Below, piece by piece: positions 10,956 to 21,729 of a DNA stretch of 64,000 bases. Origin of the DNA: Globisporangium splendens (lineage: Eukaryota > Oomycota > Peronosporomycetes > Pythiales > Pythiaceae); the NCBI GenBank assembly GCA_006386115.1, contig VFIW01000105.1:182866-246865 (forward strand), given 5' to 3'. The notes beneath the pieces are model-generated. The model was not told the DNA's origin. It did no database searches and worked only from the letters and a program-made list of their open reading frames with translations. How positions within the stretch are numbered: position 1 is the first letter of the stretch; the number at the start of each line of letters is the position of its first letter. Position numbers and translations under genes: made by a program.

Positions 10956-13139
10956 ATGGCGATGTACTCTCCGTGGACGTCGGCGAGCCGCATGTCGCGC
11001 GACGTGGACGCGCCGATAGCGCTGTCGCCGGTGCCCAAGGGCTACGGCTCGGTGTCCCGCGACGACACGCGCTGGGACTACGTCATGGTGTTCCCGAACC
11101 CGCCCAAGGAGACCATCGAGGCTGACGACCAGCGCGACGCCATCATCATGCGCCTGCGCACGGCGGGGCTCGAGACCAAGCTCTTCTACTCACTGGGTGG
11201 CGAGATGGTGTTCTGCAAGATCCGCGCGCCCGAGGAGCTCCTGAAGGACGAGGCCGAGTCCATCAAGATGCACTTGCAATTGGACCCGGACGAGCTGCGC
11301 AAGGCTGCGGCCGAGGGCTTACCCGACCACGGCATCGCGCCGTTCCCGATCCGCGACGTCAAGCACCAGTACTCGTATGACCCGTTCGAGTACATCTTTG
11401 CGGCGTATATGCAGCACAAGGACGCGCAGAAGTTCTTCATGAAGAAAGGCAAGTGGGGCTCGCTCTTTGGCAGCACGGAGCGGCTCTCGCTGATCGAGCA
11501 CATCATCACCAACCACAACAACGGCGCGGGCTGTGACATTGAGCGCCTCATCTACGAAGGCGTCATCATCGAGTGCTTCCCGTTGCACGAGGAGGATCAA
11601 AAAGTAGACCTGAAGGGACAGTGGATCAAGTGGAACACGTCGCCCATGAACCAACCTTTCGATCGCATCTGCAACTACTTTGGCGTCAAGGTGTCGCTGT
11701 ACTTCTTGTACCTCGGCCACTACACCAAGTGGCTGCTGTACCCCGCGCTCGTGGGGCTCATTCCGGGCTTCCTCGATTACCTCGTGCCGCGCACGCAGCA
11801 CAAGGTCGTGTTCTCGTACCTCTCGCCTGCGTTCGGCGCGTTCATGACGATCTGGATGAGCGTGTACCTGGAAAGCTGGAAGCGTCTCAATGCTCGCGAG
11901 ACGCTGCGCTGGGGAACTGCCAACTTCACGCAGATCGTGCAGATGCGTCCGCAGTTCCAGGGCGAGAAGATCCCGTCGCCGATCAACGGCAAGCCAACTC
12001 GTTACTTCAGCCCGCGCGAGAAGTTCAAACGCAAGGTGTACAGTTGGGTTGTGATCTCGTTCCTGATTCTCGTTGTGTTTGCGTTGGTGTTTGCGACGTT
12101 CGTGCTGCGTTACGACCTGACAAAGGGCGATGCGGCCGAGGACCTCGTCGTGTACCACGTGCAACTCGGTCCGATGATCGCGGCGACGATCAACGTCGTG
12201 CAGATCACGATTATGACCAAGATCTATGGTGTCGTGTCCATTTTCCTGAACGACCAGGAGAACCACCGGACGGACATCGAGTACGAGAACAGCCTGATCA
12301 TCAAGACGGTGATCTTCCAGTTCGTGAACAACTACTCGGCGCTCTTCTACGTGGCCTTCGTGAAGGACAACCTCGAGGGATGCACGATCAGCTGCATGTA
12401 TGAGCTGGAGTACACCGTGGCGATCGTGTACTGCTCGCGGCTGTTCATCGGCAACATGACGGAGGTCGCGATCCCGCGTTTCTGGGTGTACGTGAACCAA
12501 TACCGTCTCATCGGGAAGCTCACGGGCGCAGCGGATCCGGAAGTCGAGGCTCGCAAGTCGTCCGCCGAGAAGGAGCTGTTCATGGCGCAGTACGACTGGC
12601 GTGGCACGTTCGACGATTACACAGAGATGGTGCTGCAGTTCGGATACACGACGATGTTCGTGGTGTCGTTCCCGTTCGCGCCGTTGCTCTCGTACTTGAA
12701 CAACTACTTTGAGATCCGTCTGGACGCGTACCGGTTGCTCTTTGAGTCACGTCGCCCGCGCCCGTACAACGTTCGTGATATCGGGTACTGGTACCAAGTG
12801 CTGCAGGCGATGGCGTCGATCTCGATCTGCACGAACGGCGGCGTCGTGATCTTCACGGGCAACTACTTCAACGAGGTGTCGGTGGCCATGCGCGTCTGGT
12901 ACTTCACGTTGTTCACGGGCAGCATGTTCTTTTTCAAGTACGTGCTGGAAGTGAGCATCCACGATGTTCCCGAGAGTGTCCAGGCGCAGCGCAAGCGAGG
13001 CGAATTCTTGATCAGCAAGTGCCTGTACCACGTGCCGGACGAGGACTCGTTCCGCCCTGTGATCGACGGCGAAGACCTAGAGAACCAGAGCGACGGGCTC
13101 CATATCCACGACGAGGACGTCCACGACTTTGAGAATTGA
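10956..13139 (+). CDS. Anoctamin / TMEM16 family membrane protein
   Basis: A single-exon gene of 727 aa from the ATG at 10956; an in-frame ATG at 10800 would add 52 poorly conserved residues. TMEM16 proteins are Ca-gated chloride channels or lipid scramblases. The N-terminal dimerisation-type region (WGSLFGSTERLSLIEHI) leads to FDRICNYFGVKVSLYFLYLG, then about ten hydrophobic segments. NYSALFYVAFVK and YTEMVLQFGYTTMFV match the TM6-TM7 signature. The putative Ca site has Asp554/Glu557 (DYTE) and Glu586/Asp590 (EIRLD); the first position is Glu in the vertebrate channels. The C-terminus is acidic (HDEDVHDFEN). Scramblase versus channel activity cannot be decided from sequence. It lies directly after Fanzor copy 2, with 225 bases between. 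Confidence 0.93.
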   Translation: MAMYSPWTSASRMSRDVDAPIALSPVPKGYGSVSRDDTRWDYVMVFPNPPKETIEADDQRDAIIMRLRTAGLETKLFYSLGGEMVFCKIRAPEELLKDEAESIKMHLQLDPDELRKAAAEGLPDHGIAPFPIRDVKHQYSYDPFEYIFAAYMQHKDAQKFFMKKGKWGSLFGSTERLSLIEHIITNHNNGAGCDIERLIYEGVIIECFPLHEEDQKVDLKGQWIKWNTSPMNQPFDRICNYFGVKVSLYFLYLGHYTKWLLYPALVGLIPGFLDYLVPRTQHKVVFSYLSPAFGAFMTIWMSVYLESWKRLNARETLRWGTANFTQIVQMRPQFQGEKIPSPINGKPTRYFSPREKFKRKVYSWVVISFLILVVFALVFATFVLRYDLTKGDAAEDLVVYHVQLGPMIAATINVVQITIMTKIYGVVSIFLNDQENHRTDIEYENSLIIKTVIFQFVNNYSALFYVAFVKDNLEGCTISCMYELEYTVAIVYCSRLFIGNMTEVAIPRFWVYVNQYRLIGKLTGAADPEVEARKSSAEKELFMAQYDWRGTFDDYTEMVLQFGYTTMFVVSFPFAPLLSYLNNYFEIRLDAYRLLFESRRPRPYNVRDIGYWYQVLQAMASISICTNGGVVIFTGNYFNEVSVAMRVWYFTLFTGSMFFFKYVLEVSIHDVPESVQAQRKRGEFLISKCLYHVPDEDSFRPVIDGEDLENQSDGLHIHDEDVHDFEN

Positions 13140-13317
13140 GATCCCATTTCCATTTTGTTTTCAGTGCCTTCTGTTGTGTGTACCTAGTGAGTGCAGTTAA
13201 GTCGACAGAACAAGAATCTCCTTCCATTTGAAAAGCAATCCATCTAATTGTTGCAGTTAACCGGTTGAATGATTTGCGGTTACAGTCGGCTTATAAGATC
13301 AAAGGGGTGTTCCTGTG

Positions 13318-13375
13318 TGGCGGTTGGAGCTTCCAACCGACAGTCGGACTTCCAAGGTGGAGTCCGACTATCAGA
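13318..13375 (+). repeat. Two adjacent inverted repeats (hairpins)
   Basis: GGTTGGAgctTCCAACC near 13324 gives a 7-bp stem. A few bases later, AGTCGGACT and AGTCCGACT near 13343-13370 form a stem of about 12 bp with one bulge. They lie 180 bases downstream of the anoctamin stop in a gene-free stretch. They may be a structured transcript, a terminator-like element or a relic of a mobile element. Confidence 0.45.
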
Positions 13376-13786
13376 TTAAAGGGTTTGAAGGCGATTGTTT
13401 AGTGATGCAGTTGAGTGCAGCTGCCAAAATGACTGCATTCCCGCTCGAAGAGCACTCGGAATGGCTTGTGTTTACCTGCGGTATGTTCTTTACGTGTCAT
13501 ACCACATGTGTCGGTCTAGCTGAACCCCTAGGTCAAGTTCCACGGTCCAAGATGAGCTCCGCGGTCCAAGGTCGCCGAGGAGAGAGCTCTCTCGGCCACA
13601 AAGTCAGTTCATCGACAAGGTACTCGAATGAGAAGATTTGCGGCCGTTCCAGGCGGGAGAGAATCCAGTAGAGCTTGAGAACGGCGGTCCGAGGCTGAAG
13701 AAGACTGCTGGCGCGGCAGAGGTGACTGACTCATAGCGCAAGACGAACGAATTCATTTCTGTTTGCTGATTTGTGCAAGAGGGCGC

Positions 13787-14423
13787 TGTTCGCAACAGTC
13801 CCTCAAACACGGCACACACGCTTGTGCCAGAGGAAGCGATCTCCCGACTTGGAGGGAGGAAGAAGACTTGAGTACCTGGAGGAAAATTTGCAACTGAATT
13901 AAAAATGGTTATGGTTCCTGTCGCTACTTACAAATGAACCCCAAGGGCTCCTACAGCTTTTATAACTAAAACCTAAACATACACAATAAAACCTATGAAT
14001 CTGATATATAAAACCTTGGGTACACTGAGGTTGAACCTACGGGATCTTCTAGAAGCTTGAACTTCAAGTCTTGTATAAGATCCCTGCAAAGTGATTGGCT
14101 CGCGCCACTCACTTCAGGCGGCAGAGACACGTCGGTCTCGTCGCCAGCGCAGTTTCCCAAGCAGGAACCATCACTCAGTACTTGATTAGTACATGGATGT
14201 CATTGCTCAGTACTGATTAGTACATGAGAACAACATTCTGCACTGATCAGCACAGAGAACACTCGTGACGTCATCGAATGACGTCCCACGTGCATGTGGG
14301 GACTGTATTACCGTAATCCCTTTGTTATTTGTGTCTCCACAATGCACGCTGAAGGTGATGTGTGACACACTAGATCTGGGAACAGATCCACCTTCATGTA
14401 ATGGCTGGTTATGGCCCATTACA
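13787..14423 (+). repeat. Dispersed repeat, probable solo LTR (copy 1)
   Basis: About 637 bases bounded by TGTTCG and CATTACA. It is homologous along its length to 60294-60882 read on the minus strand. Shared landmarks are AAACACGGCACACACGCTT-like sequence near the start, AGGGCTCCTA, a run of AAAACCTA motifs, GTGATTGGCT, CAGGAACCAT, CGTGACGTCA and finally ATGGCCCATTACAG. Inside, the tandem motif GTACT(T)GATTAGTAC occurs twice near 14180-14225, like an enhancer repeat. The TGT...ACA ends and the lack of coding suggest a solo LTR, but no target-site duplication was found. Confidence 0.6.
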
Positions 14424-15819
14424 GTTTGCCGGTGAGAGAAACTGAAAATAAGCATCGTTGTCTGATTTATGTCACCTCTGCAGACCTCTCGCAAAGTCGT
14501 TGTGAACGCTAAATCATTCAGGAACAGGTTCTCAAGGGTCCAGTTGCTCGAATTGGCATTGTTGTTTTATGCGCTTAAAAGATGTGTGTTGATTAACCAG
14601 CGGTTTACAGACCGCTGGAATCCAAGTCCTCCAGACACGGCAAAAGTGCTAATGACCGCAAAAGCGGTATGTGCATGTAGCTCTCCATTTCTACTTTCTA
14701 ATGAATTTCGTTTGGCTACTGTCCGATTCGAATTGGATTTCCGATGATCGCTTTCTAATCGGTTCCGAAAATTTGGCTCATCAATTATGGCACGGAAAAT
14801 AACACTTGCACTGTAGGGGAGGGTAAGGTTAGGGAAGTTTTAGAGCAATCATATGTGATGTGTGAAATGGTGAGACAGTAAAGATGGGGAAGAAAACCAC
14901 AAGAATTTTCCTGACGATTTACTGGCATGCCAGACCAGCTCGCACATGCACAAATCAAACGCCGCTCCACGATTTTCTTTCAGCCAGGTAAGCACAATGT
15001 CACCGCCGCAGCAGCGACCTTCCCCGCCGCCTCTCCGGCTACGCTGCACGCTGGGTGCCGACACTCTCTCCACTGCCCTGTTCCCCCATCCGCTGCTGCA
15101 GCATCGACCATCCTTCCCCTACTGCTCCGACGATGTTGTGCTTTCTCGTTCGACGCCCTCACAGCCGTCGCTCTAGTCCGCTCGCTGCGCCAACAACGCC
15201 TTGCCTTCTTGCCAACCCTCTACGTGCGGATCTCTCCTTCCACACCCGCGAATCGACACTGCGTTTGTGCGTCTCGACGCATTGCTCTCGTTCAAGCTTC
15301 ATTGTGCCTCAGTCACCAACCCGCCCGACAGCCTGACTCGATATTCTAGCGACAACAAAGATCAGATTTGAAGGGATTCTTTTATTTATCAAAACAAAGA
15401 GTTTATTTTAGACGGCGATCTTGGACCATGTGCCAGGGACCTGCGTGTTGCAATACTGCGTAAGGTGTGTCGTTCAGTTGACCGTTGCATTGAAGGCGGC
15501 TTAACACTCACGACAGCTACCGAAACCAATGTTCCTCTATTGGTATTTACCAATGCGTGCAATGGCATTGCAACGCGCCGTAACGGCCCACTTCCTCGTC
15601 CCGACAAGCATTTGCTGTGCGCTATGAAGACTGGCGACATGCGTACGTTTGTTCAACAGCAAGTTGGAGCTGATTTGGAGCAAGGAATCGCTACCCCTCC
15701 AAATCAGGCGACGCGCAGCGTCAAGCGCACCAAGTTTGCGCTGGAATAAAGCGTGGGTCACGTGTATGCAAGCGAGTATTGGTTCCGAAACCGCAATCGC
15801 GGGTAACTACATTTCCAAC
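14424..15819. other. Gene-free stretch
   Basis: A Ser/Pro/Thr-rich frame at 14927-15349 is open in several frames and looks like compositional chance. No gene is supported here. Confidence 0.4.
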
Positions 15820-16480
15820 TCACTTGCAATTTTTCCTCGTTTGAAATAAGTGTCTTTGGCTCCAGATTCTCTGTCAATCGCTTCCTCGTTCGCATAAGCG
15901 TGTGTGCCGTGTTTAAGGGGCTGTTGTGAAGAGCGCGCTTTTACTTGATTCGGCGAACTGAGAGTCTCTTGCCAGCTCTGCCATCTCATCCACCAAACCG
16001 GCGTTAGACAATGTGCTCCTCTTGCAATTGTAGACAAAATTCTGGATTTGTTTCAGCTTAGGAACACTCGTCTCTGTCAGCGAGAAGCTGCCGATGAGAT
16101 GGTTGCGAATCCGTGCAGGAGTAACACCTCGCTCGACTAAATCTCAAACTGCCTGTTTCATCGTCAACGCAAACGCCGCATGCCTCGGGGATCCAATAGA
16201 GGCATTATGATGGCCGTGCTCACAAAACGTGTAAACTTGGGTTTCCTCGCACGCAAGCGTCTTCATCCAGTAGCTGCATTCACGTTCATTCAGCTACCAG
16301 GGCTCGGACACACATCGGTACAGCTTGTGGCGCATTTGACGCTCATTCAAAGTGGTCGAGCAAATTGTGTATCGCCTACATTGACTGACGTGGACCCGTA
16401 GAGAACACATCGTGTCAATCTTCTTGGTGGCATTGTCTCGTCCGCGCAGACGATCGATTTAGAGCCACTTGTACTCAAAC
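15820..16480 (-). pseudogene. Probable MULE-type transposase remnant
   Basis: Read on the minus strand this gives a cysteine/histidine segment (ETQVYTFCEHGHHN), then, after one in-frame stop, LVERGVTPARIRNHL and PKLKQIQNFVYNCKRS. This resembles the N-terminal part of Mutator-like transposases, which have a zinc-binding start followed by a short P-x-x-I-R/K-x-x-L segment before a QI-F/Y helix. Several stops interrupt it. The segment near 15880-15945 also shares a core with the repeat at 13787 and 60294, so the region is a composite of decayed elements. Confidence 0.33.
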
Positions 16481-17479
16481 GTCATTGTTTAGAAGCTACA
16501 ACGACAGGGAAATGTCCGAGGTGGCTTTTAGTCCTGGCGGATCAAACCAATGGCCGTTCGACAGTCATTCAAACGAAGAGTATAAATGTAGGTGGGTCAT
16601 ATGGATCGCGGCGTGAACATGGTTGGTTGTTATATGCTAGGGTGTAGTGTGCATGAGTTGTGACACACTTTTAAGGCATCAGAGATTACTTTAGATCCAT
16701 TTTCTGTATATTTTAGTCACTTGACACGTGATTCATGTTCTTGTTACAAATGTCAGTGTTCTCTGTGTCCGTTTTTGAGGCTGTCTCTTTAAGCAAGGAT
16801 TCAGGTTTAGGTTTTGCTAGTGGTACATATCGCAATCACATGGTTTGGTTTTCGTGAAGGATGTCAGTCGCTTTCAGCCAATCACACCAATGTGTTCAAT
16901 TTTACACCAATCAACTTCATCATTGAGAAAGAATGCTTTCGTTTTGACCAACCAGTGCGCTTTATTCGTGGAATGTTTTGGCGTGTTCAGGAATCCTGGA
17001 TGGCGTGTTTCGGTTTAGCCAGTAGGTGGGTAGACTTGTCCAATTGTGGGTGGGTCATCCACAAGCTCCCAAATCGAAGTGCCAACTGGGCAAAACCGAA
17101 GCCTCCGGTATCTACCAAATGTCCCTTGACTGGGGGATTGCTGCTTCTTCTGTGCTGACATGGAATCAACGTTGTGCCGAAATGGCAACAGACGCGGTAC
17201 AAACCAGTATGCCCCGTGAAAATTCCCACCTTTCGCGCATGAGAAACAGCACGCGGATGGGAAGGAAGAATGGAGTCATTTGAGCAAACAACGCGACGGT
17301 CTCGCGCGCCGCTGCCTGCGCGCTTTCGGCCGTGCAACCTAGTTGGCAGCCGCATCGCTCGCTCGCTTGTTCCCGTTCTCTCCACACGCGCGCGCTCTGT
17401 GGTCATTCCCCGTCATCCCGCGACGATTCCTTCTGTGTCCGCACTACAGTGTAGAAAATAGTGACTGCCTTTTGCGATT
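16481..17479. other. Gene-free stretch upstream of the RING-Kelch gene
   Basis: No coding signal is supported. The last 100 bases are the pyrimidine-rich promoter region of the next gene. Confidence 0.45.
17401..17410 (+). promoter_or_regulatory. Oomycete initiator-like motif
   Basis: GGTCATTCCC lies about 75 bases before the ATG at 17480 and fits the oomycete initiator YTCANTYY. This is motif evidence only. Confidence 0.3.
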
Positions 17480-19869
17480 ATGCAACACTGGACGGCGATG
17501 GAGAACTCCCCTGCTGCGCACATGGGGACGACGCGCCGCCGCATGAAAGGTCCCGTGGCATCCCCGAGGCAGGCGCTCCTCAGTAGACGAGCAGCGGGTA
17601 GTGGAGACGAAGCCCATGGCGTCCACAGTGGTGATCTGACGATGCTGCCAGCAGCAGATTGGGACAACGGGAGCAGCGCGTTCCTCCCGTTCGTGCCCGT
17701 GGCCCAGCAACTGCATCTCACACAGCAATCGGCGCATCACCAGGAACCGCAGTACCAGTCGGTGCTGATGTCCAGTAGCAGTGATGACGCACCTGCTCTC
17801 TCCTTCCAGCACGCGTCGGGCTTCCATTGTCCGATCTGTCTGCGCTCAGAGCTCGCGCCGATCCGCCAGGACTGCGGCCATGTGCTGTGTCTCCAGTGCA
17901 CGCAGCAGGCGATCTCAATAATCGGGAGCTGTCCGCTGTGCAGGACGCAGCTTATATTCGGCGGGAAGAACGATGCAGGCGCTCCTGAAATTGGACAACG
18001 TGAATCGCATATTCGCAGCGAACGAGTGTCTGAGCAGGTACGCAGCTAGCTTCGTGAGTGCTTGCTTGTTGAAGTCGACTCTAACGCTGTGTTGAATAAC
18101 ACTCATATGATAGGCAATACACGTGAGAGTACCTGTGCAAGTCCAGGCTTTTGAGGAGAATCCATACACGGCGCATCCTGCTCATGAGGTTCCCCACCCA
18201 CGAGGCACTCCGACCTCGGACGTTCTCCTGGACAGCGCGGCTCGCGATCTGCATTCGGACGCTGCGAGCGAACTCTCGCTGCAGCTCGACAGCCTCAGCG
18301 ACTTTGGCGACATGATGGATCTGCCAGACCTGGTCGCGTCCGATTCCGAGTTGTCCCGACACGCATCCCTTGGCTCAGCTGTAGGTGTCTAGTTGTAGTG
18401 ACGGATTACTTGAACATTTCTTCCTGCTCACATGTCACACGTTTTGACAATCACGATCTCCACCAATCCTCATGTGTTTTTGTTATACTGTAGGCTGGAC
18501 TCGTAGCTGTTCGGAAAGCGCGCGTGCCGCGGAAACTGGTCGCGTCTAATGCGAAACCGGCCGCACTACCGAGACGATACGTTGCGAAGCGGACGCCACC
18601 CACCAGCAGCGTCGATGTTGCCACCTCAGCTGGTAAGAAGCGGAAGCGGAAATCGCCTGAGCTCGTGGACCAGAGTCTCGTGTGGAGCCAGGTGCCCACC
18701 GAGGGCGAGCGACCCACCGAGGGCGAGCGACCCAGCGAGCGATACGATTCCGGCTTTGCTGTGTTTGAAGACAAACTGATCGTCGTTGGAGGGATCGTGG
18801 GCAACCAGCGTCTCAACGATCTGTATCTGCTGAACACGCTCGAGTCGCCATCTCTGTGGGTAAAACCTCCTGTCTCTGGGACGCCACCGCCAACTGGGAG
18901 CCTCCTGCAGACGTTTGTGATCGGCGGCATGTTGTACGTGATTGGTGGCACCACAGATGGCAAATTCCTGAACGAGCTGCATGCGATCGACCTGAGTAAG
19001 GGTGTTGTCAGTGTTGTCGATCCTGCAATGCTCTGCCTGATGCTAATGGTGTGCTGCTTGCGTTTTTAGAATCGGGAGAATGGAAATGGGAGCGCCTTGC
19101 GATCGCAGGTCAACCGCCGTCGATGCGGTATTGGTACTCAGTGACAGTTTTGGATGGGATGGCAATTTTGTACGGCGGCTACGGCCATCCAAAGCGGCTG
19201 AGCGACACGTTTGCGCTTCGATTTGGTATGTGATGGTGCTCCATACACTCCTGGTCTCTCCACTGCGCAAACCCATTCCCACGTTCTCTTGTTTGTTATG
19301 TAGATACCGAAGTGCCAACGTGGATGGAGATGCATCCGCAGGGCGATCTTCCTGGTCCGTGCTCAACGCACTCCGTGTGCGTGTATGCCAACAAAATGTA
19401 CATCTTTGGTGGGTACGACGGCAAATCCCGACGCAGCCAGTTGCACGCACTGACAATCGACTCCAAGTCCGTTGAGTCTATTGGCTGCACGTGGGAGCGA
19501 GTGATCACGCTGGGGAAAGGGCCGTCGCCGCGGTATACGCATTCCAGTGTGAGCATCGGTTCTAAGATGATTGTGTATGGGGGCAACAGCGGTTGTCTCA
19601 AGGGCGACGTCCACATTCTCGAATTTGGTGAGTAGCTCATTGCTGTTTCTCGCGTGTGACGCTTCAAAGCTCACATCTCTAATCTGCGTGTGTATATGTG
19701 AATTACAGAGAACGTGGAGCTCCCAACGTGGAAACTCGTGAAATGCGACCACGCGCCATTGCCACGCGAATGGCACCGCGCAGTCGTGCACAATGGCGCC
19801 ATGTACGTGTTTGGCGGCCACACGTCCGAGGGCAACGAGAACAAGCTCTTTAGACTGATGGCCAGCTAG
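17480..19869 (+). CDS. RING finger - Kelch repeat protein (six exons)
   Basis: Exons are 17480-18037, 18114-18380, 18494-18995, 19070-19225, 19304-19627 and 19709-19869. All introns are GT-AG (74-113 bp), and the phases join to 655 codons without a stop. A C3HC4-type RING starts at Cys117 (FHCPICLRS, then CGHVLCLQC and CPLCRTQL), so it is a likely E3 ubiquitin ligase. After a low-complexity linker with a basic nuclear-signal-like stretch (GKKRKRK) and an imperfect duplication of PTEGER, six Kelch motifs follow (VVGG, VIGG, YGGY, FGGYDG, VYGGNSG, FGGHTS). Kelch propellers usually bind the substrate, so the protein probably carries both substrate recognition and ligase activity. The substrate is unknown. 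Confidence 0.85.
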
Positions 19870-20511
19870 CAGCATCCGCATAAAGAGCTCAAATCCACAT
19901 AGAGCTTTGGTAAAGCGATACTTTGGCGTCGTACTTTAAACAATAGCAATTAAGGACTTGTTGACAGGTTTGGGCGTATGCAAGCAGTATGTTGTCTTGT
20001 AAATGCGCGAGAGATTCGTTTTCCCCAGACGAGGCAGAGTGTATCCATGTATCCATCTTCAAACACCGTATTTCATTCCTAATTTCTGTTAATATGTGAC
20101 CTCGTATAATCGCGATCAACAAGTGCCTTGTCATCTGGCAAGGCGAATTGTGCACTGAATAGCTTTATCCAGTCGGCATATGCGCCGCTAATGGCTGCCT
20201 CTACAGGCTTCAACTAATGAATAGACAGTGTGTATAGGAGAGCGCAAGAGTACGAAAGAACGCATCCATACAGATGCACACACAGCAAACAGTGACACAC
20301 TCTGCTTTTGTATTGAAAACAGAAAGCCGCGGGCAGGATAAATGCGGTATGCCACATTGGGAAGATCGATGCCGGGCTTTTCCGTTTTCTCCATGCGGTG
20401 CTGTCTTCATATTGGCGCTGGCGAGGGGCACACGACGCTTCTTGGCTCTCCACACACATAAATTCGCGTCCAAACGCTCACATCTCGTCTACAGGTAGCC
20501 TGGGATCAGCC
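19870..20511. other. Intergenic region
   Basis: No gene was seen. It holds the 3' end of the RING-Kelch gene and the promoter of the next gene. Confidence 0.5.
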
Positions 20512-21165
20512 ATGATCACGTTCTTCCGTTGCACTGCTGTCGTCGTCATCATGGCGCTGTCGATGATCACGAGCTGCACGCGCACCCACGCGCTGGAGAA
20601 CCACACGGCGATCGCGTTCACGAATGCAGCGTGCTGCGCGAAACCAGCAGACGACCAGATTTGTTTCTACGAGAAAGCCGAGTTCCAGGGCAAGTGCGCA
20701 TGTGCGAGACTCGCGCCAGATTATGAAGACCTGATGCTCGGTAATGGCGGTGCCTACGGGAGCATCCACATCCCCGTGACCAAGGCGCTCGTGCTCAACG
20801 TGTTCACGGACGATTTTGTGCGTAACACAGCGAGTTTCGAGGTGTCATGCTCGAAAAGCGGCATCGCAAGGCGGTTCACCATCGGCCGCCGTGACTCGGT
20901 CTGCTTGTACACCAAGGCGAACTTCCACGGTGAGAAGCTGTGTCTGCTGCCGAGTGCAAAGCGCCACCACTGCGTCGACGGGTTCAAGAGCGTGCTCTTC
21001 TTCCCCACAACGAACCCAAAAGTGCAGGCCGACATTGCGAACGATCAGTGCCGTTCCAGCTCAGCAGGACTGCTCGGAAACGAGACTGAGGTCGACCGAC
21101 GGCGCTTCGATGTCGCCGTCTCGTACGTGAACCAAGGCAGCTCAGCGAAGCAGAGAGCGCCGTGA
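20512..21165 (+). CDS. Secreted beta/gamma-crystallin-like protein
   Basis: 217 aa from the ATG at 20512; an upstream in-frame ATG at 20398 would spoil the signal peptide. The first 28 or so residues form a clear signal peptide (FFRCTAVVVIMALSMI), followed by cysteine-rich sequence. Two segments have the Greek-key signature of the beta/gamma-crystallin fold: ICFYEKAEFQGKCACARL and VCLYTKANFHGEKLCLLP, each with aromatic-x-x-x-F-x-G. Cysteines near each motif could form disulfides. In microbes such domains often bind calcium or serve as stable extracellular proteins. A role at the cell surface or in the host apoplast is possible but is inference. Confidence 0.62.
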   Translation: MITFFRCTAVVVIMALSMITSCTRTHALENHTAIAFTNAACCAKPADDQICFYEKAEFQGKCACARLAPDYEDLMLGNGGAYGSIHIPVTKALVLNVFTDDFVRNTASFEVSCSKSGIARRFTIGRRDSVCLYTKANFHGEKLCLLPSAKRHHCVDGFKSVLFFPTTNPKVQADIANDQCRSSSAGLLGNETEVDRRRFDVAVSYVNQGSSAKQRAP

Positions 21166-21245
21166 TCGCAACCTTCGCGTGGGTCCTGGTAGGGGCAGCA
21201 GAGTGCATAGTCGTGTGTAGTGGTCGTAGCAGAAGTGGAAGTAGA

Positions 21246-21660
21246 ATGAGTGGTACACACTCGGACACGGACTATCTACCGTGCGAACGCGTTTCGAAAC
21301 CCCGCGATCCACGCTTAGCTACTGGCTCAATTCTGCTGACCAAGGTAACCCGAATATCATGCGCCTACAAAGCTGATAGATGTTGATTGCAGCATTGACG
21401 TCTCTATTCCAAGTCGCTCGGCACTGTGCGATTCTGTCGATGTGAACAGCTCGGTGGTAAAGGAGGAACACTTGAATAGTACCCCATGGGGTTTATTGTG
21501 TGGGTCAATATTACAGATCTCAAAATTAGCCAATAACAGCAATCGAATTGGATTTATGAAAGTTTGATTGGCTTATGTATTCTAGTTTTACTCCAATCAT
21601 AAACGAGAAAGAATGGCTGCGATAAGAATAATGGAAGCGCCATCATCGCCAATGCTCAGC
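21246..21660 (-). mobile_element. Internally deleted Fanzor element (copy 3, MITE-like)
   Basis: On the minus strand, 21660-21440 matches the left flank of Fanzor copy 2 (8080-8320): same order of GATTGGCT, CAATCAAACTT, AATATTGACCC, CCCCATGGGG and TTCAAGTGTTCCTCC. It then jumps directly into the C-terminal end of the gene at 21439-21430 and runs to a structured 3' end at 21248. The whole body of the nuclease gene is missing. This is what a non-autonomous deletion derivative of a cut-and-paste element looks like. Its left end overlaps the 5' region of the gene starting at 21730. Confidence 0.65.
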
Positions 21661-21729
21661 GATTTCCCACAGCGCGTCCGCCGTCACGAAGCCTGCATTC
21701 CTCCAGCGCGTCGCAGGACTGGAAGCAGC

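Noticed and set aside
11319..12500. Long minus-strand frame of 393 codons opposite the anoctamin gene
   Set aside because: It is an Arg/His-rich antisense shadow of a GC-rich coding exon.
14927..15349. Ser/Pro/Thr-rich frame
   Set aside because: Three overlapping frames are open with similar low-complexity composition, which indicates base composition, not coding.
21613..21729. Upstream ATG for the surface receptor gene
   Set aside because: The 39 extra residues precede the signal peptide and come from sequence shared with a transposon flank.
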